Shown piece by piece: positions 46,744 to 56,592 of a DNA stretch of 64,000 bases (position 1 is its first letter; each line of letters starts with the position of its first letter). The DNA is from DAITBA01 sp036824005 (GTDB lineage: Bacteria; Pseudomonadota; Gammaproteobacteria; Burkholderiales; Rhodocyclaceae): NCBI GenBank assembly GCA_036824005.1, contig DAITBA010000001.1, positions 1-64,000 of the forward strand, read 5' to 3'. Made by a program: the position numbers and the translations under genes. Below the pieces are notes generated by a model. It was given only the letters and a program-made list of their open reading frames with translations. It searched no databases and was not told the origin of the DNA.

Positions 46744-47904
46744 GTGAAGGGTGAGTATCTCCCCGGCAACCGCATCGAGTTGCTGGAAACAGGCGGCGAA
46801 TTTTTTCCGGCGCTGCGCGCAGCGATCGACGATGCCCGCGCGGAGATCTATCTCGAAACCTACATCTTCGAGAACGACGATACCGGACGCATGATCGCCG
46901 CGGCGCTGACGCGCGCCTGCCTGCGCGGGGTTACGGTACGCGTCCTTGTGGACGGCTTCGGCGCCCGCGATTTCGCGCAGACGCTCATGCCCGAGCTGTT
47001 GCGCAACGGCGTCGAGGTGCAGGTCTACCGCCCGGAGATCGCCCGCTTTCGCTTTCGCCGCCACCGCCTGCGCCGGCTGCACCGCAAGGTAGCCGTGGTG
47101 GACGGGCGCACGGCCTTCGTCGGCGGCATCAATATCGTCGACGACGTGGACGCCGCCGATCCGGCGCCGCCGCGCTATGACTATGCCGTCAGCGTGTCCG
47201 GGCCGCTGCTGGCGAACATCCATGCATCGACACGGCGCATCTGGGAGCTGGTGTCATGGGCGAACTTCAAACGCCGTTTCCGCACCGCCACCAACGCATC
47301 GCTCGTGACCGATTGCTGCGGCGACACGTGGGCGCGGTTCGTCATCCGGGACAATCTGCGCCATCGTCGTGACATCGAAGAAGCCTACCTGGACGCCATC
47401 GCCAACGCACGCAGCGAGATCGTCCTCGCCAACGCCTACTTTCTTCCCGGCAGGCGCTTCCGCCGGGCGCTTCTACGCGCTTCACGGCGCGGCGTGCGCG
47501 TCATCGTCCTGCTACAGGGCCGGGTGGAATACGTCCTCCTGCACTACGCGACACAGGCGCTATACGGCACATTGCTTGCGGGCGGCATCAGGGTATTCGA
47601 GTACCACCGCAGCTTCCTGCATGCCAAGGTCGCCGTCGTGGACAGCCATTGGGCAACCGTTGGCTCCAGCAATATCGATCCCTTCAGCCTGTTGCTGGCG
47701 CGCGAAGCCAACGTCGTCGTACATGACGCACGCTTTGCCACCCGGCTGCGCACCAGCCTGCAATCGGCCATGGACTGTGGCGCGGTCGAACTGGATGAAA
47801 AACAATGGCAGCGCAAAGCCCTGCTGTCCCGCGCGGCAAGCTGGCTGGCCTACGGCATCGTTCGGCTGATGATCGGACTGGCCGGTCACGGCCGCAAGCA
47901 CTGA
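46744..47904 (+). CDS. clsB: cardiolipin synthase B
   Basis: Phospholipase-D superfamily enzyme of 386 residues that makes cardiolipin. Both HKD motifs are present: RLHRKVAVVDGRTAFVGGIN near 115 and FLHAKVAVVDSHWATVGSSNID near 298 (given here in part: HRKVAVVDG and HAKVAVVDS). No N-terminal membrane helices, as in ClsB/YbhO; a C-terminal hydrophobic stretch WLAYGIVRLMIGL may touch the membrane. The start is GTG at 46744, 10 bp after the YbhP-like gene. Confidence 0.9.
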   Translation: MKGEYLPGNRIELLETGGEFFPALRAAIDDARAEIYLETYIFENDDTGRMIAAALTRACLRGVTVRVLVDGFGARDFAQTLMPELLRNGVEVQVYRPEIARFRFRRHRLRRLHRKVAVVDGRTAFVGGINIVDDVDAADPAPPRYDYAVSVSGPLLANIHASTRRIWELVSWANFKRRFRTATNASLVTDCCGDTWARFVIRDNLRHRRDIEEAYLDAIANARSEIVLANAYFLPGRRFRRALLRASRRGVRVIVLLQGRVEYVLLHYATQALYGTLLAGGIRVFEYHRSFLHAKVAVVDSHWATVGSSNIDPFSLLLAREANVVVHDARFATRLRTSLQSAMDCGAVELDEKQWQRKALLSRAASWLAYGIVRLMIGLAGHGRKH

Positions 47905-47955
47905 CGTGGCCGACACGTACAGGCACCTACACGGTCTCGGGACGGCGTGCAGCGA

Positions 47956-48444
47956 TCAGGCCGCAGTGCGGCGATCGAATCCGCAGGGCGGGCGCTTCGA
48001 TGAGATGACGCCGGTATTGACGCCAGCCCATCCCAGTCCGCCGAACAGGCGCGCATATTCGATCTTGATGCAGCGGTCCATCACCACTTCCAATCCCGCC
48101 GCTTCGGCACGACGAGCTGCCTCGTGGTTGATCACGCCGAGTTGCATCCACAGCACTTTGGCGCCGATGGTAATGGCATCTTCGACGAGTGGCATGACAT
48201 CGTCTGCGCGGCGAAAGCAGTCGACGATGTCCACCGGCCCGGGCACGACGCGCAGGCCGGCATAGCAGGGCTGCCCGAGCACCTCGCTGTAGGCTGGATT
48301 GACCGGCACCACGGTGTAACCGCGGTCGAGCAGATACTTGGCGGCAAAATAGCTCGGTCGATACCAGTTGGCGGACAGCCCGACCATGGCGATGACCCGG
48401 CTGGACATGAGAATGCGGCGCAATCCGGCAATGTCGTCCACCAT
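47956..48444 (-). CDS. CoA-binding domain protein (YccU-like)
   Basis: Rossmann-fold protein of 162 residues related to succinyl-CoA ligase alpha N-termini. Motifs: IAMVGLSANWYRPSYFAAKYL, VVPVNPAYSEVLG, VLWMQLGVINHEAA and VMDRCIKIEYARLFG. The ATG at 48444 shares one base with the gluQ stop (TGATG) and has GGAG upstream. Binds CoA or a nucleotide; role unknown. Confidence 0.87.
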   Translation of the reverse strand: MVDDIAGLRRILMSSRVIAMVGLSANWYRPSYFAAKYLLDRGYTVVPVNPAYSEVLGQPCYAGLRVVPGPVDIVDCFRRADDVMPLVEDAITIGAKVLWMQLGVINHEAARRAEAAGLEVVMDRCIKIEYARLFGGLGWAGVNTGVISSKRPPCGFDRRTAA

Positions 48445-49397
48445 CAACGTATCTCCGACGAACAAAAGGCAACGGGCGCGGGAGCGCAGCGCGTGCGCGG
48501 CAGCTTCCCGGCGTCCCAATTAGTCAGCGCCCACGCCCAGACATCGGCCAGACCAAACCGCGCAAGCCCAGCTGGCGGCTCCTGGCCGAGAAAAGCCAGG
48601 GCGGCGACGATCGGCACCTGGGGCCGTCGATCGTCGAGTGCCACCGCCAGGGTCTGCTTCGAGAGCTTCTCTCCCGCAGCGTTTGCCGCGACTGGCAGGT
48701 GGAGGTATTCGGGCGTGGCCAGCCCCAGCAGTCGCTGGAGATAGATCTGTCGCGGTGTGGAATCGATGAGATCGGCGCCGCGCACGACATGGGTAACGCC
48801 CTGTTGTGCGTCGTCGACAACCACCGCCAACTGGTAGGCAAACAGGCCGTCGGCACGACGCAGGACGAAATCGCCCACTTCGCGATCCACGTCCTGGCCG
48901 ATGCGGCCCTGCAGGCGGTCCTCGAAGCAGATCTCTCCCGGCGCCACGCGCACGCGCAGCGCCCGTGCCGCGCGCCCGTACCGGACGCCGCCGCGGCAGG
49001 TACCAGGATAGCGGCGTGGCGCGCCGGCCGCCGCCTTGCCTGCCGGCCACGAATCGGCGATCTCGCGCCGGGTACAGCCGCATGGGTACAGCCAGCCCGA
49101 GCGGCGAAGCTGCTCCAGGGCACCCTCGTACAGTTCGCTGTGCCGGCTCTGCAGTACCGGCTCGGCGTCCCATTCGAAGCCGTAGGCCGCCAGGGTGCGC
49201 CGGATGGTGTCGGTCGCCCCGCGGACGTTGCGCGGTGCATCAATATCCTCGATGCGCAGCAACCACTGCCCATTGTGCACCCGCGACTCCAGGTAGCTGC
49301 CGAGCGCGGCCACGAGCGAGCCGAAATGCAACGGCCCCGTGGGCGACGGTGCAAAGCGTCCGCGATATACTACGTTGGTGCGTATCCGCCCAGTCAT
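48444..49397 (-). CDS. gluQ: glutamyl-Q tRNA(Asp) synthetase
   Basis: Truncated glutamyl-tRNA-synthetase-like enzyme of 317 residues that attaches glutamate to queuosine in tRNA-Asp. The HIGH-type signature is FAPSPTGPLHFGSLVAALGSY (short form PTGPLHFGS) and the KMSKS-type loop is EKLSKQT. Zinc ligands are in YPCGCTRREI and GTCRGG. The anticodon-binding domain of GltX is missing, as expected. Confidence 0.92.
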   Translation of the reverse strand: MTGRIRTNVVYRGRFAPSPTGPLHFGSLVAALGSYLESRVHNGQWLLRIEDIDAPRNVRGATDTIRRTLAAYGFEWDAEPVLQSRHSELYEGALEQLRRSGWLYPCGCTRREIADSWPAGKAAAGAPRRYPGTCRGGVRYGRAARALRVRVAPGEICFEDRLQGRIGQDVDREVGDFVLRRADGLFAYQLAVVVDDAQQGVTHVVRGADLIDSTPRQIYLQRLLGLATPEYLHLPVAANAAGEKLSKQTLAVALDDRRPQVPIVAALAFLGQEPPAGLARFGLADVWAWALTNWDAGKLPRTRCAPAPVAFCSSEIR

Positions 49398-49509
49398 GAT
49401 GTGCGAAGTTTAACGCCCTGCGGCCCCGGGCAGGAGCTACGTGAACGGCATCACTTCGTCAGGAAGCGGCCCGGCGTACTCTGCATTTGAGCATTCCACG
49501 AGGAATTCA

Positions 49510-49878
49510 ATGGCAACCATCGAGCTGACGGCAGAGAACTTCGAGGCCACGATCAACGGCAACGACATGGTCGTCGTGGATTTCTGGGCACCATGGTGCG
49601 CTCCGTGCCGCGCGTTCGCGCCGACCTTCGAGGCTGCCTCGGAGCAGCATACCGATGTGGTGTTCGCCAAGGTCAATACAGAGGAGCAGCAACAACTGGC
49701 AGCCGCCTTCGGCATCCGCTCGATCCCCACGCTGATGGTGTTCCGCGAGCAGATAATTCTCTACTCCGAGGCTGGCGCTTTGCCGGCAGGCGCGCTGGAT
49801 CATCTCGTGTCCCAGGTTCGTGCAGTGGACATGTCCGACGTGCGGCGCGAGCTGGCCTCGCAACGGGGATCATCGTGA
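49510..49878 (+). CDS. thioredoxin-like protein with CAPC active site
   Basis: Thioredoxin fold of 122 residues. The active site is WCAPC (Cys30, Cys33) instead of the usual WCGPC; the cis-proline is in IRSIPTLMVF. AGGAATT precedes the ATG at 49510. The Gly-to-Ala change between the cysteines is seen in some redox paralogues and may shift potential or partner choice. It is probably an accessory thioredoxin rather than the main TrxA. Confidence 0.88.
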   Translation: MATIELTAENFEATINGNDMVVVDFWAPWCAPCRAFAPTFEAASEQHTDVVFAKVNTEEQQQLAAAFGIRSIPTLMVFREQIILYSEAGALPAGALDHLVSQVRAVDMSDVRRELASQRGSS

Positions 49879-49984
49879 CGGCGCAGCATGCCGCCTACGG
49901 CCACAGCGGGCGTCTATGCCAGGGCTGCGACCGCGATTCTCGCCCGGGCGGCGCGACAAGACGGGCGCTGTAGTACTCGATGTG

Positions 49985-51925
49985 ATGACGATGAACGACG
50001 CGCAGGAAGACCTCACCGTCACCGACATCGCCGCAGGCGTACATGCCGATCGGGTGCGGCTGCTGTTCGAGTTGTCCCGTGGCGCGCTTCTGGCGAGTGC
50101 CGCGGCGTCGGTCGTCACTGCTTTCTGGTTGTGGCCTAACACGAGCCGCACGGCCTTTTTTTTCTGGCTGGGCAGCGTCGTTCTGGTGCTTGTCGCGACG
50201 GCTTCGTTGAGCTACGGCTATCGCCGTATTCAGCCGCCTGCGTCTGAAGCGGCGCAATGGGAAAAGATCTACGCCCTGAGAACGCTGCTCGGCGGACTGA
50301 CCTGGGGGTCGCTGGTTCTGATCGCCGGGCCGGTGCGCGAGGGCCCGCAGGAGCTGTTTCTGATCCTGATGCTGAGCGGCGTCAGCCTCGCCGCCACCGG
50401 CACCTTGAGTCCCAGCCGCCTGTGCTTCTATGGCTTCGTGTTCCCGACGCTACTGCCCCTGGCGGGCTATTTGTTCGCCAGTCCGCAATCGGCGTTCGCG
50501 GCCGCGGGTTGGGCGGTCATCGCATTTGCGCTGCTGCTGCTCAGCCTGCACAGCCTGTTCTATCGTAACCTGCTGGCGACGATCATGGGCCGGTTCGAGA
50601 GCGAGGCGTTGGCTCAGGAACAGCAGGTCATCTTCGACACCACTGCCGAGGCGATCGCGTTCATTCGCCCGCACATTCTGATCAAGTGCAATCGCCAGTT
50701 CGCCACGCTGCTCGGCTATTCCATGGAGGAGATCGTCGGCAAGCCTGCCTGGATATGGCACAAGAGCTACGAGGACTGGAAGCAACTCGTGGACGACTGC
50801 CTCCCCATCATCCGTGCCGGCAAGTCGTACCGGCGCGTCATTCAATTCCGGCGCAAGGACGGGGAGTTGTTCTGGGGCGAGATTACGGGCATGGCGGTGG
50901 ATCCGGATCATCTCGAACGCGGGTCGGTGTGGATGGGCGGCGAAATCACCGAACGGCTGCGTACCGAGGCTCAGTTGAAAGCCAGCGAGGAGCGTTTTCG
51001 TGATCTCGTTTCACTGTCCTCGGACTGGTACTGGGAACAGGACCGTGAGTTCCGCTTCACCCGCATGTCGGGCAATGCGCTGGAGCGCCTGGGCGAGGGC
51101 GCCGGCAGCCCGCTCGGCAAGGCGCGCTGGGAACTGGATTTCATCCGCGGCGTCGCTGCCGAGCAATGGCAGGCGCATCGCGACCGGCTGCACAAGCATC
51201 TTCCTTTCCGGGAACTCATCTATCAGGTGGAAGGCAGCGATGGCCAGGTCCGTTGGTGCAGCGTCAGTGGCAAACCGGTGTTCGACGAGGGGGGCAACTT
51301 CGCCGGCTATCACGGCGTGGGCAGCGACATCACCGAGCGCGTTCGGGGCGCCGAGCGCTACCGGCACCTCGCCCATCACGACACCCTGACGGGGCTGCCC
51401 AATCGGCGGCTGCTCACCGACCGCCTGGAACAGGCGGTCGCCCAGGCCCGACGCAAGGGTAACCGGGTCGCCCTGATGCTGCTCGATCTCGACGACTTCA
51501 AGATCATCAACGACACGCAGGGACACTCGGCAGGCGACAGTGTGCTGGTCATCATCGCCCAGCGGCTGCGCGCCAGCGTGCGCGAGAGCGACACGGTGGC
51601 ACGCCAGGGCGGCGACGAGTTCGTCGTGCTGCTGCCGGAGGCGGCGCATATTCGCGACGCGATCACCGTCGCCGAGAAGATCATCTCCGCCGTGCGCGAG
51701 CCGGTGACGATCGGCGACCGTCAGTACGTGCTTGGGGTGAGTATCGGGTTGGCGATGTTCCCCGACCACGCCGCCAGCGCCGAGCGGCTCATGCAGCACG
51801 CCGACATCGCCATGTACAAGGCGAAGCGCTCCGGCGGGTCAAGTTACCAGATCAGCGCCGGCGCCCAGGACGCGAACGGCAAGCCGTCGGCGCCCCAAGC
51901 GGACGAGGCATCGACTAGACATTGA
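49985..51925 (+). CDS. membrane diguanylate cyclase with two PAS domains
   Basis: Protein of 646 residues. The first 200 residues hold about six membrane helices (MASE-like sensor). Two PAS/PAC modules follow at about 215-330 and 335-465. The GGDEF domain (about 475-640) has the intact signature GGDEF at 542-546 and an inhibitory RxxD site, RESD at 533-536, so it should make c-di-GMP with product inhibition. No EAL domain. The ATG at 49985 is preferred; another is at 49991. Its last 11 bp overlap the convergent ychF. Confidence 0.9.
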   Translation: MTMNDAQEDLTVTDIAAGVHADRVRLLFELSRGALLASAAASVVTAFWLWPNTSRTAFFFWLGSVVLVLVATASLSYGYRRIQPPASEAAQWEKIYALRTLLGGLTWGSLVLIAGPVREGPQELFLILMLSGVSLAATGTLSPSRLCFYGFVFPTLLPLAGYLFASPQSAFAAAGWAVIAFALLLLSLHSLFYRNLLATIMGRFESEALAQEQQVIFDTTAEAIAFIRPHILIKCNRQFATLLGYSMEEIVGKPAWIWHKSYEDWKQLVDDCLPIIRAGKSYRRVIQFRRKDGELFWGEITGMAVDPDHLERGSVWMGGEITERLRTEAQLKASEERFRDLVSLSSDWYWEQDREFRFTRMSGNALERLGEGAGSPLGKARWELDFIRGVAAEQWQAHRDRLHKHLPFRELIYQVEGSDGQVRWCSVSGKPVFDEGGNFAGYHGVGSDITERVRGAERYRHLAHHDTLTGLPNRRLLTDRLEQAVAQARRKGNRVALMLLDLDDFKIINDTQGHSAGDSVLVIIAQRLRASVRESDTVARQGGDEFVVLLPEAAHIRDAITVAEKIISAVREPVTIGDRQYVLGVSIGLAMFPDHAASAERLMQHADIAMYKAKRSGGSSYQISAGAQDANGKPSAPQADEASTRH

Positions 51926-53009
51926 AGCGAAAGTGCATGACGTCACCGTCGTGCACGACGTACTCCTTGCCCTCGAGCCGCATCTTGCCTGCCTCCCGGG
52001 CGCCCGCCTCGCCTTTACAGCTCAGATAATCGCCGAAGGCGATGACCTCGGCGCGAATGAATCCGCGTTCGAAATCAGTGTGAATTACCCCCGCCGCCTG
52101 AGGCGCGGTGTCGCCAACGTGGATGGTCCAGGCCCGTACTTCCTTCTCCCCGGCGGTGAAGAAGGTCTGCAAGCCCAGCAGGGTGAACGCGGCGCGGATG
52201 AGCCGGTTCAACCCTGGTTCAGCCAGGCCGACGTCGACAAGAAACACCTGCTTGTCCTCGTCGCTCATGTCAGCGATCTCTTGTTCCAGTGCGGCGCAGA
52301 AGGCGACCACCGGCGCCCGTTCCTTGCCCGCGTAGGCGCGCACGCGTTCGAGCAGCGGATTGTCGCCTTTCAGTCCTCGCTCGTCCACGTTGGCGGCATA
52401 GAGCGTCGGCTTCGCCGTGATGAGACAGAACGGTTTCAGGTTGGCGCGTTCTTCCTTCGACAGATCGAGGGCGCGTACCGGCTTGGCTTCGTTGAGTTGG
52501 GCGCGCGCCTTCTCTAGGACGGCGACGAGCAGCTTGGCCTCCTTGTCGCCCGCCTGCGCCGGCTTGCCGTAACGCGCCAAGCCTTTCTCCACGGTTGCCA
52601 AATCCGCCAGTGCCAATTCGGTTTCGATGGTTTCGATATCGGACACCGGGTCGATCTGCCCAGAAACGTGGACGATGTTGTCATTGGCGAAGCAGCGCAC
52701 GACGTGAATCACGGCATCCGTCTCGCGAATGTTGGCCAGGAACTGATTGCCCAGCCCTTCGCCTTTCGAGGCACCGGCCACCAATCCCGCGATGTCGACG
52801 AACTCCACCGTCGCCGGCACCACCCGTTGCGGTTTTGCGATCGCCGCGAGCTGGGCCAGCCGCGGGTCCGGCAGTTCGACGATACCCACGTTCGGCTCGA
52901 TCGTGCAAAACGGATAGTTCTCCGCCGCAATGCCCGCCTTGGTTAGCGCATTGAAAAGGGTGGACTTGCCGACGTTAGGCAGACCGACGATGCCGCACTT
53001 GAGACTCAT
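51915..53009 (-). CDS. ychF: redox-regulated ATPase/GTPase YchF
   Basis: Obg-family P-loop protein of 364 residues that binds ribosomes and prefers ATP. Motifs: GLPNVGKSTLFNAL, DIAGLVAGASKGEGLGN and a TGS domain at the C-terminus (RAWTIHVGDTAPQAAGVIHTDF). It follows pth by about 125 bp, the conserved pth–ychF order. Confidence 0.95.
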   Translation of the reverse strand: MSLKCGIVGLPNVGKSTLFNALTKAGIAAENYPFCTIEPNVGIVELPDPRLAQLAAIAKPQRVVPATVEFVDIAGLVAGASKGEGLGNQFLANIRETDAVIHVVRCFANDNIVHVSGQIDPVSDIETIETELALADLATVEKGLARYGKPAQAGDKEAKLLVAVLEKARAQLNEAKPVRALDLSKEERANLKPFCLITAKPTLYAANVDERGLKGDNPLLERVRAYAGKERAPVVAFCAALEQEIADMSDEDKQVFLVDVGLAEPGLNRLIRAAFTLLGLQTFFTAGEKEVRAWTIHVGDTAPQAAGVIHTDFERGFIRAEVIAFGDYLSCKGEAGAREAGKMRLEGKEYVVHDGDVMHFRFNV

Positions 53010-53134
53010 GACTGGAGAATTGTGGGACGCAAATCAGTGACGTTGGGAAGTCTCGACCCGCTCGCGCCTGCGCATCGATGCGGCCAGTTGCGCCCTGCCA
53101 TAAGGCGGCCAATGTCCCGTTGCTGGCGGCCGGA

Positions 53135-53734
53135 TCATTGGCCCACGTCCACCTTGCTCACCGTGGGGCGCGCATTGAGCTTCTGCATGGCAGCCGGGTA
53201 ATCGCCCCGGGCGAGCGCGGGCCATGCCTCGAGCGCACGGTCGAGGGCATTATCGATCGCCTGCTGTTCCTCTCGGCGCGGCGCATTCAGCACGTAGTCG
53301 ACGACCTCCTGGCGGTTGCCGGGGTGGCCGATGCCTACACGCAGGCGCCAGAAATCCTGGGTACCAAGATGGGCAACGATGTCCTTCAGGCCGTTGTGCC
53401 CACCCAAGCCGCCGCCAAACTTGAGCCGCAGCGCACCAGGCGGAAGGTCCAGTTCGTCGTGGATGACGATCATCGCCTCCGGCGGCAGGCGGTAGAACCG
53501 TGCCAGTGCGCCAACGGAATTGCCGGACCGGTTCATGAAAGTATCAGGCATGAGCAGCCAAAGCCCCTTGTCCCGAGCATGTGCGACGCTGCCATGGAAA
53601 CGCGACTCCCGCTTCAAGTCGAGGTTCAGCACGCGCGCCAGCCGGTCCAGGAACCAGAATCCGCAGTTATGCCGCGTGGCGGCATACTGCGGCCCCGGGT
53701 TTCCAAGCCCGACTATCAGGCGAGGCGTGTGCAT
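53135..53734 (-). CDS. pth: peptidyl-tRNA hydrolase
   Basis: Enzyme of 199 residues that releases peptides from stalled tRNA. Motifs: IVGLGNPGPQYAATRHNCGF with catalytic His21, and DELDLPPGALRLKFGGGLGGHNGLK (the Asp and the GGHNGL loop). Placed between rplY and ychF as in most proteobacteria. Confidence 0.95.
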   Translation of the reverse strand: MHTPRLIVGLGNPGPQYAATRHNCGFWFLDRLARVLNLDLKRESRFHGSVAHARDKGLWLLMPDTFMNRSGNSVGALARFYRLPPEAMIVIHDELDLPPGALRLKFGGGLGGHNGLKDIVAHLGTQDFWRLRVGIGHPGNRQEVVDYVLNAPRREEQQAIDNALDRALEAWPALARGDYPAAMQKLNARPTVSKVDVGQ

Positions 53735-53836
53735 CGGGTGAGGCGCTCGGTGCGAAGGAGGCGATGCGGGAGGTGGAACAGGGCTACCTCTGCGCCGTCA
53801 TCGCAGGGCGCAATGGCGAGGAGGCAGCCGCCCGGA

Positions 53837-54496
53837 TTATTTCTTCTCCGCCGGTTTTGCCGTCGCAGCAGGGGCAGCCGCAACAGCCCCGGCCGCTTCT
53901 TCACCCACGGCGAGTTCCTCGGTGGTCGCCCCGCGGTGGACCAGAATACTTGCCACGACAGGGTTTTCGCCCCGGTGCAGCACGGCCTCCACCCCTTTCG
54001 GCAGCTTCAGTTCGGTGACGTGGATGGAGTGGCCGACGGTAAGGTCCTTGAGATCCACCTCGATGAACTCGGGCAGATCCCCCGGCAGGCAGGTGATATC
54101 CAGCTCGTTCATGGTATGGCTGGCAATGCCACCCTGCAGCTTCACCCCCGGCGCGATGTCCGCGTTTACAAAGTGCAGCGGTACTTTCACATGGATCTTT
54201 TGCTTGGCATCGACGCGCTGAAAATCCACGTGCATCACCTGTGGCTTGTAGGCATGCATCTGCACGTCACGCAGCAGCACCTGTTGCTTGGCCCCATCCA
54301 GCATCATGGTGACGATGGACGAATGGAAGGCCTCGTGTTTGAGGTGATGGAAGAGCTCGTTGTGATCGAGATCGATCGGCTGCGCGAGTTGCTCGCCGCC
54401 GTAGAGGATTCCGGGCACCCTGCCGGCGCTGCGCAGGCGGCGGCTCGCTCCGGTTCCCTGCTGCGCGCGTTTGCTGGCTTTGACTTCGATTTGCAT
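53837..54496 (-). CDS. rplY: 50S ribosomal protein L25/general stress protein Ctc
   Basis: Two-domain L25 (TL5/Ctc type) of 219 residues that binds 5S rRNA. N-terminal 5S-binding domain: VKASKRAQQGTGASRRLRSAGRVPGILYGG. The C-terminal TL5 domain ends in an Ala/Glu/Pro-rich tail. AAGGAG precedes the ATG. It follows prs, as expected. Confidence 0.95.
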   Translation of the reverse strand: MQIEVKASKRAQQGTGASRRLRSAGRVPGILYGGEQLAQPIDLDHNELFHHLKHEAFHSSIVTMMLDGAKQQVLLRDVQMHAYKPQVMHVDFQRVDAKQKIHVKVPLHFVNADIAPGVKLQGGIASHTMNELDITCLPGDLPEFIEVDLKDLTVGHSIHVTELKLPKGVEAVLHRGENPVVASILVHRGATTEELAVGEEAAGAVAAAPAATAKPAEKK

Positions 54497-54519
54497 CGTC
54501 TTGCTCCTTGCGGTTGAAC

Positions 54520-54541
54520 CCCCGCCCGCGACCAGGCGGGG
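54520..54541 (-). terminator. GC-rich hairpin between prs and rplY
   Basis: A 7-bp stem CCCCGCC/GGCGGGG with an 8-nt loop lies between the two genes. No T tract follows on the minus strand, so it is more likely an attenuating or RNA-stabilising hairpin than a full terminator. Confidence 0.4.
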
Positions 54542-54617
54542 AATGAAAAAATCCAGTGATCGTTTGGCTCTCTTGCTTGTGTTGCCTTTGGCTGCCGCTC
54601 CCGGGCTGATGCCTCAT

Positions 54618-55568
54618 TTATTCCATGAACAACGAACTGACCGATTCCTCGTTGCTGATGCGCAGCATCGTCTCGGCCATCAGTTCGGCGATGGAGATCT
54701 GCCGGATGCGGGGACACGTCTTGGCTTCCTCGCTCAGTGGAATAGTGTCGGTGACCACCAGTTCATCCAGCGAAGAATCGGCGATTCGGCTCACCGCTGC
54801 GCCCGAGAGCACCGGATGCGTACAGTAGGCAAGTACGCGCTTGGCGCCGTTCTCCTTCAAGGCGTGCGCCGCTTTGCACAGCGTGCCGGCCGTATCCACC
54901 ATATCGTCCATTATGACGCAGGTGCGGTCCTTGACCTCGCCGATGACGTTCATCACTTCGGAGACATTCGCCTTGGGGCGCCGCTTGTCGATAATGGCAA
55001 GATCGGACTCCAAGCGCTTGGCCAGGGCGCGAGCGCGTACCACGCCGCCGACGTCGGGCGACACCACGAGCAACTCCTCGTGGTAGTGCTTCCAGATGTC
55101 GCCGAGAAGGATCGGCGTGGCATAGATGTTATCCACCGGAATGTCGAAGAAGCCCTGAATCTGATCGGAATGCAGGTCGACGGTGAGCATGCGGTTTACG
55201 CCCACAGCCTGCATCATGTTGGCAACCACCTTTGCGCTGATCGGCACCCGTGCCGAGCGCGGCCGGCGGTCCTGGCGGGCGTAACCGAAGTACGGAATCG
55301 CCGCCGTAACGCGTCCGGCCGAGGCGCGCTTCAGCGCGTCGACGATGATCAGCAATTCCATCAGGTTGTCGTTGGTCGGCGTACATGTCGATTGCAGAAC
55401 GAAGACATCCTTGCCTCGCACGTTCTCCAGGATCTCGACGGTCACCTCGCCGTCGGAGAAACGGCCGACCGTCGCCCGGCCGAGGGAGATGTTCAGGCGC
55501 CGCACCACATCGGCCGCCAGCTTGGGATTGGCGTTGCCGGTGAACACCATCAGGGTGTCATATGCCAT
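54618..55568 (-). CDS. prs: ribose-phosphate pyrophosphokinase
   Basis: Class I PRPP synthetase of 316 residues. Motifs: FSDGEVTVEILENVRGKDVF, DLHSDQIQGFFDIPVDN and the PRPP loop VIMDDMVDTAGT. It supplies PRPP for purines, pyrimidines, NAD, His and Trp. Located between tRNA-Gln and rplY. Confidence 0.96.
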   Translation of the reverse strand: MAYDTLMVFTGNANPKLAADVVRRLNISLGRATVGRFSDGEVTVEILENVRGKDVFVLQSTCTPTNDNLMELLIIVDALKRASAGRVTAAIPYFGYARQDRRPRSARVPISAKVVANMMQAVGVNRMLTVDLHSDQIQGFFDIPVDNIYATPILLGDIWKHYHEELLVVSPDVGGVVRARALAKRLESDLAIIDKRRPKANVSEVMNVIGEVKDRTCVIMDDMVDTAGTLCKAAHALKENGAKRVLAYCTHPVLSGAAVSRIADSSLDELVVTDTIPLSEEAKTCPRIRQISIAELMAETMLRISNEESVSSLFME

Positions 55569-55649
55569 GAACGCCTCGCGTGTATTCTTCCGATCCGCAA
55601 CACAACAAACAAATCGGGCAGGCGATCGCCTGCCCGTTTCTTGGTTTTC

Positions 55650-55726
55650 TGGCTGGGGAGGAAGGATTCGAACCCTCGAATGCCGGAATCAAAATCCGGT
55701 GCCTTAACCAGCTTGGCGACTCCCCA
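55650..55726 (-). tRNA. tRNA-Gln (UUG)
   Basis: A cloverleaf on the minus strand: acceptor TGGGGAG/CTCCCCA, anticodon stem CCGGA/TCCGG around loop TTTTGAT with anticodon TTG, T loop TTCGAAT, discriminator G and encoded CCA. Its position between ispE and prs is conserved in betaproteobacteria. Confidence 0.96.
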
Positions 55727-55735
55727 AGGAAATCC

Positions 55736-56572
55736 TCATTCAGCGAAGTGCTCGAGCGGATGACGATCAAGTCCCCGCGCCATCCAGCCACGCCACTGCC
55801 GCGGCAACTCGGCGAGCACCGCTTGGGCTGCGGCCTGGTCGCGGAAGACCGCGAAGACGCAGGCACCGGAGCCGCTCATGCGCGCCGGCGCGAACCGGTC
55901 CAGCCAAGCCAGCGCCCGAGCCACCTCCGGATGGCGCCGACACACTACCGGCTGCAGATCGTTGCGCCCGAAAAGTTCGCTGCAACTCGCTGAAAAGTCC
56001 GCTATTTTGATGGGTTCGGTGTCCCGTGTCAAATCTTCGGCGGCGAAGATTCCAGCGGTCGATACCGCGACCGGCGGCTCGACGACCACATACCAGGCGG
56101 AAGGCAGATCGATCGGCCGCAGCACCTCGCCCACCCCTTCGCCGAAGGCACTGCGGCCGAACACGAAGAAGGGAACGTCCGCCCCGAGCGCCAGAGCGAG
56201 GCGCTGCAGGTCGTCGCGACTCATGTGAACGGCCCACAGCCGGTTCAACGCAAGCAGCGTGGTTGCCGCATCGGAACTGCCGCCGCCCAGCCCGCCGCCG
56301 AGCGGCAGACGCTTGTCCAGCGAAATGGTTACGCCCAAGCGCGAATCGGCTTCGCGCTGCAGCGCCCGCGCGGCCCGCAAACAAAGGTCGATCTCCTCCG
56401 GCACGCCGGGCAGCGCGGTCGCGCGGCAAACGCGCCCATCCTCGCGCGGCGCGAAGCGTAATAGGTCGCCGTGATCCAAGAGCCGGAACGCCGTCTGGAG
56501 ACTGTGGTAGCCATCGGGCCGGCGCCCGACGACGTGGAGGAAGAGATTGATCTTGGCCGGCGCCGGGAACAC
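55736..56572 (-). CDS. ispE: 4-diphosphocytidyl-2-C-methyl-D-erythritol kinase
   Basis: GHMP kinase of 278 residues in the MEP isoprenoid pathway. Motifs: PAPAKINLFLHVVGRRPDGYH, the ATP loop PLGGGLGGGSSDAA and ARMSGSGACVFA near the end. The GTG at 56572 directly precedes the family start and has GGGGG upstream; no ATG is in a better place. It follows lolB by 20 bp. Confidence 0.93.
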   Translation of the reverse strand: MFPAPAKINLFLHVVGRRPDGYHSLQTAFRLLDHGDLLRFAPREDGRVCRATALPGVPEEIDLCLRAARALQREADSRLGVTISLDKRLPLGGGLGGGSSDAATTLLALNRLWAVHMSRDDLQRLALALGADVPFFVFGRSAFGEGVGEVLRPIDLPSAWYVVVEPPVAVSTAGIFAAEDLTRDTEPIKIADFSASCSELFGRNDLQPVVCRRHPEVARALAWLDRFAPARMSGSGACVFAVFRDQAAAQAVLAELPRQWRGWMARGLDRHPLEHFAE

Positions 56573-56592
56573 GTGCCCCCAAGTCGGCTCGA

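Noticed and set aside
49875..49973. 32-codon frame starting GTG over the thioredoxin stop (GTGA), containing CQGC
   Set aside because: The overlap looks like other coupled genes here, but the frame is short, arginine rich and unsupported.
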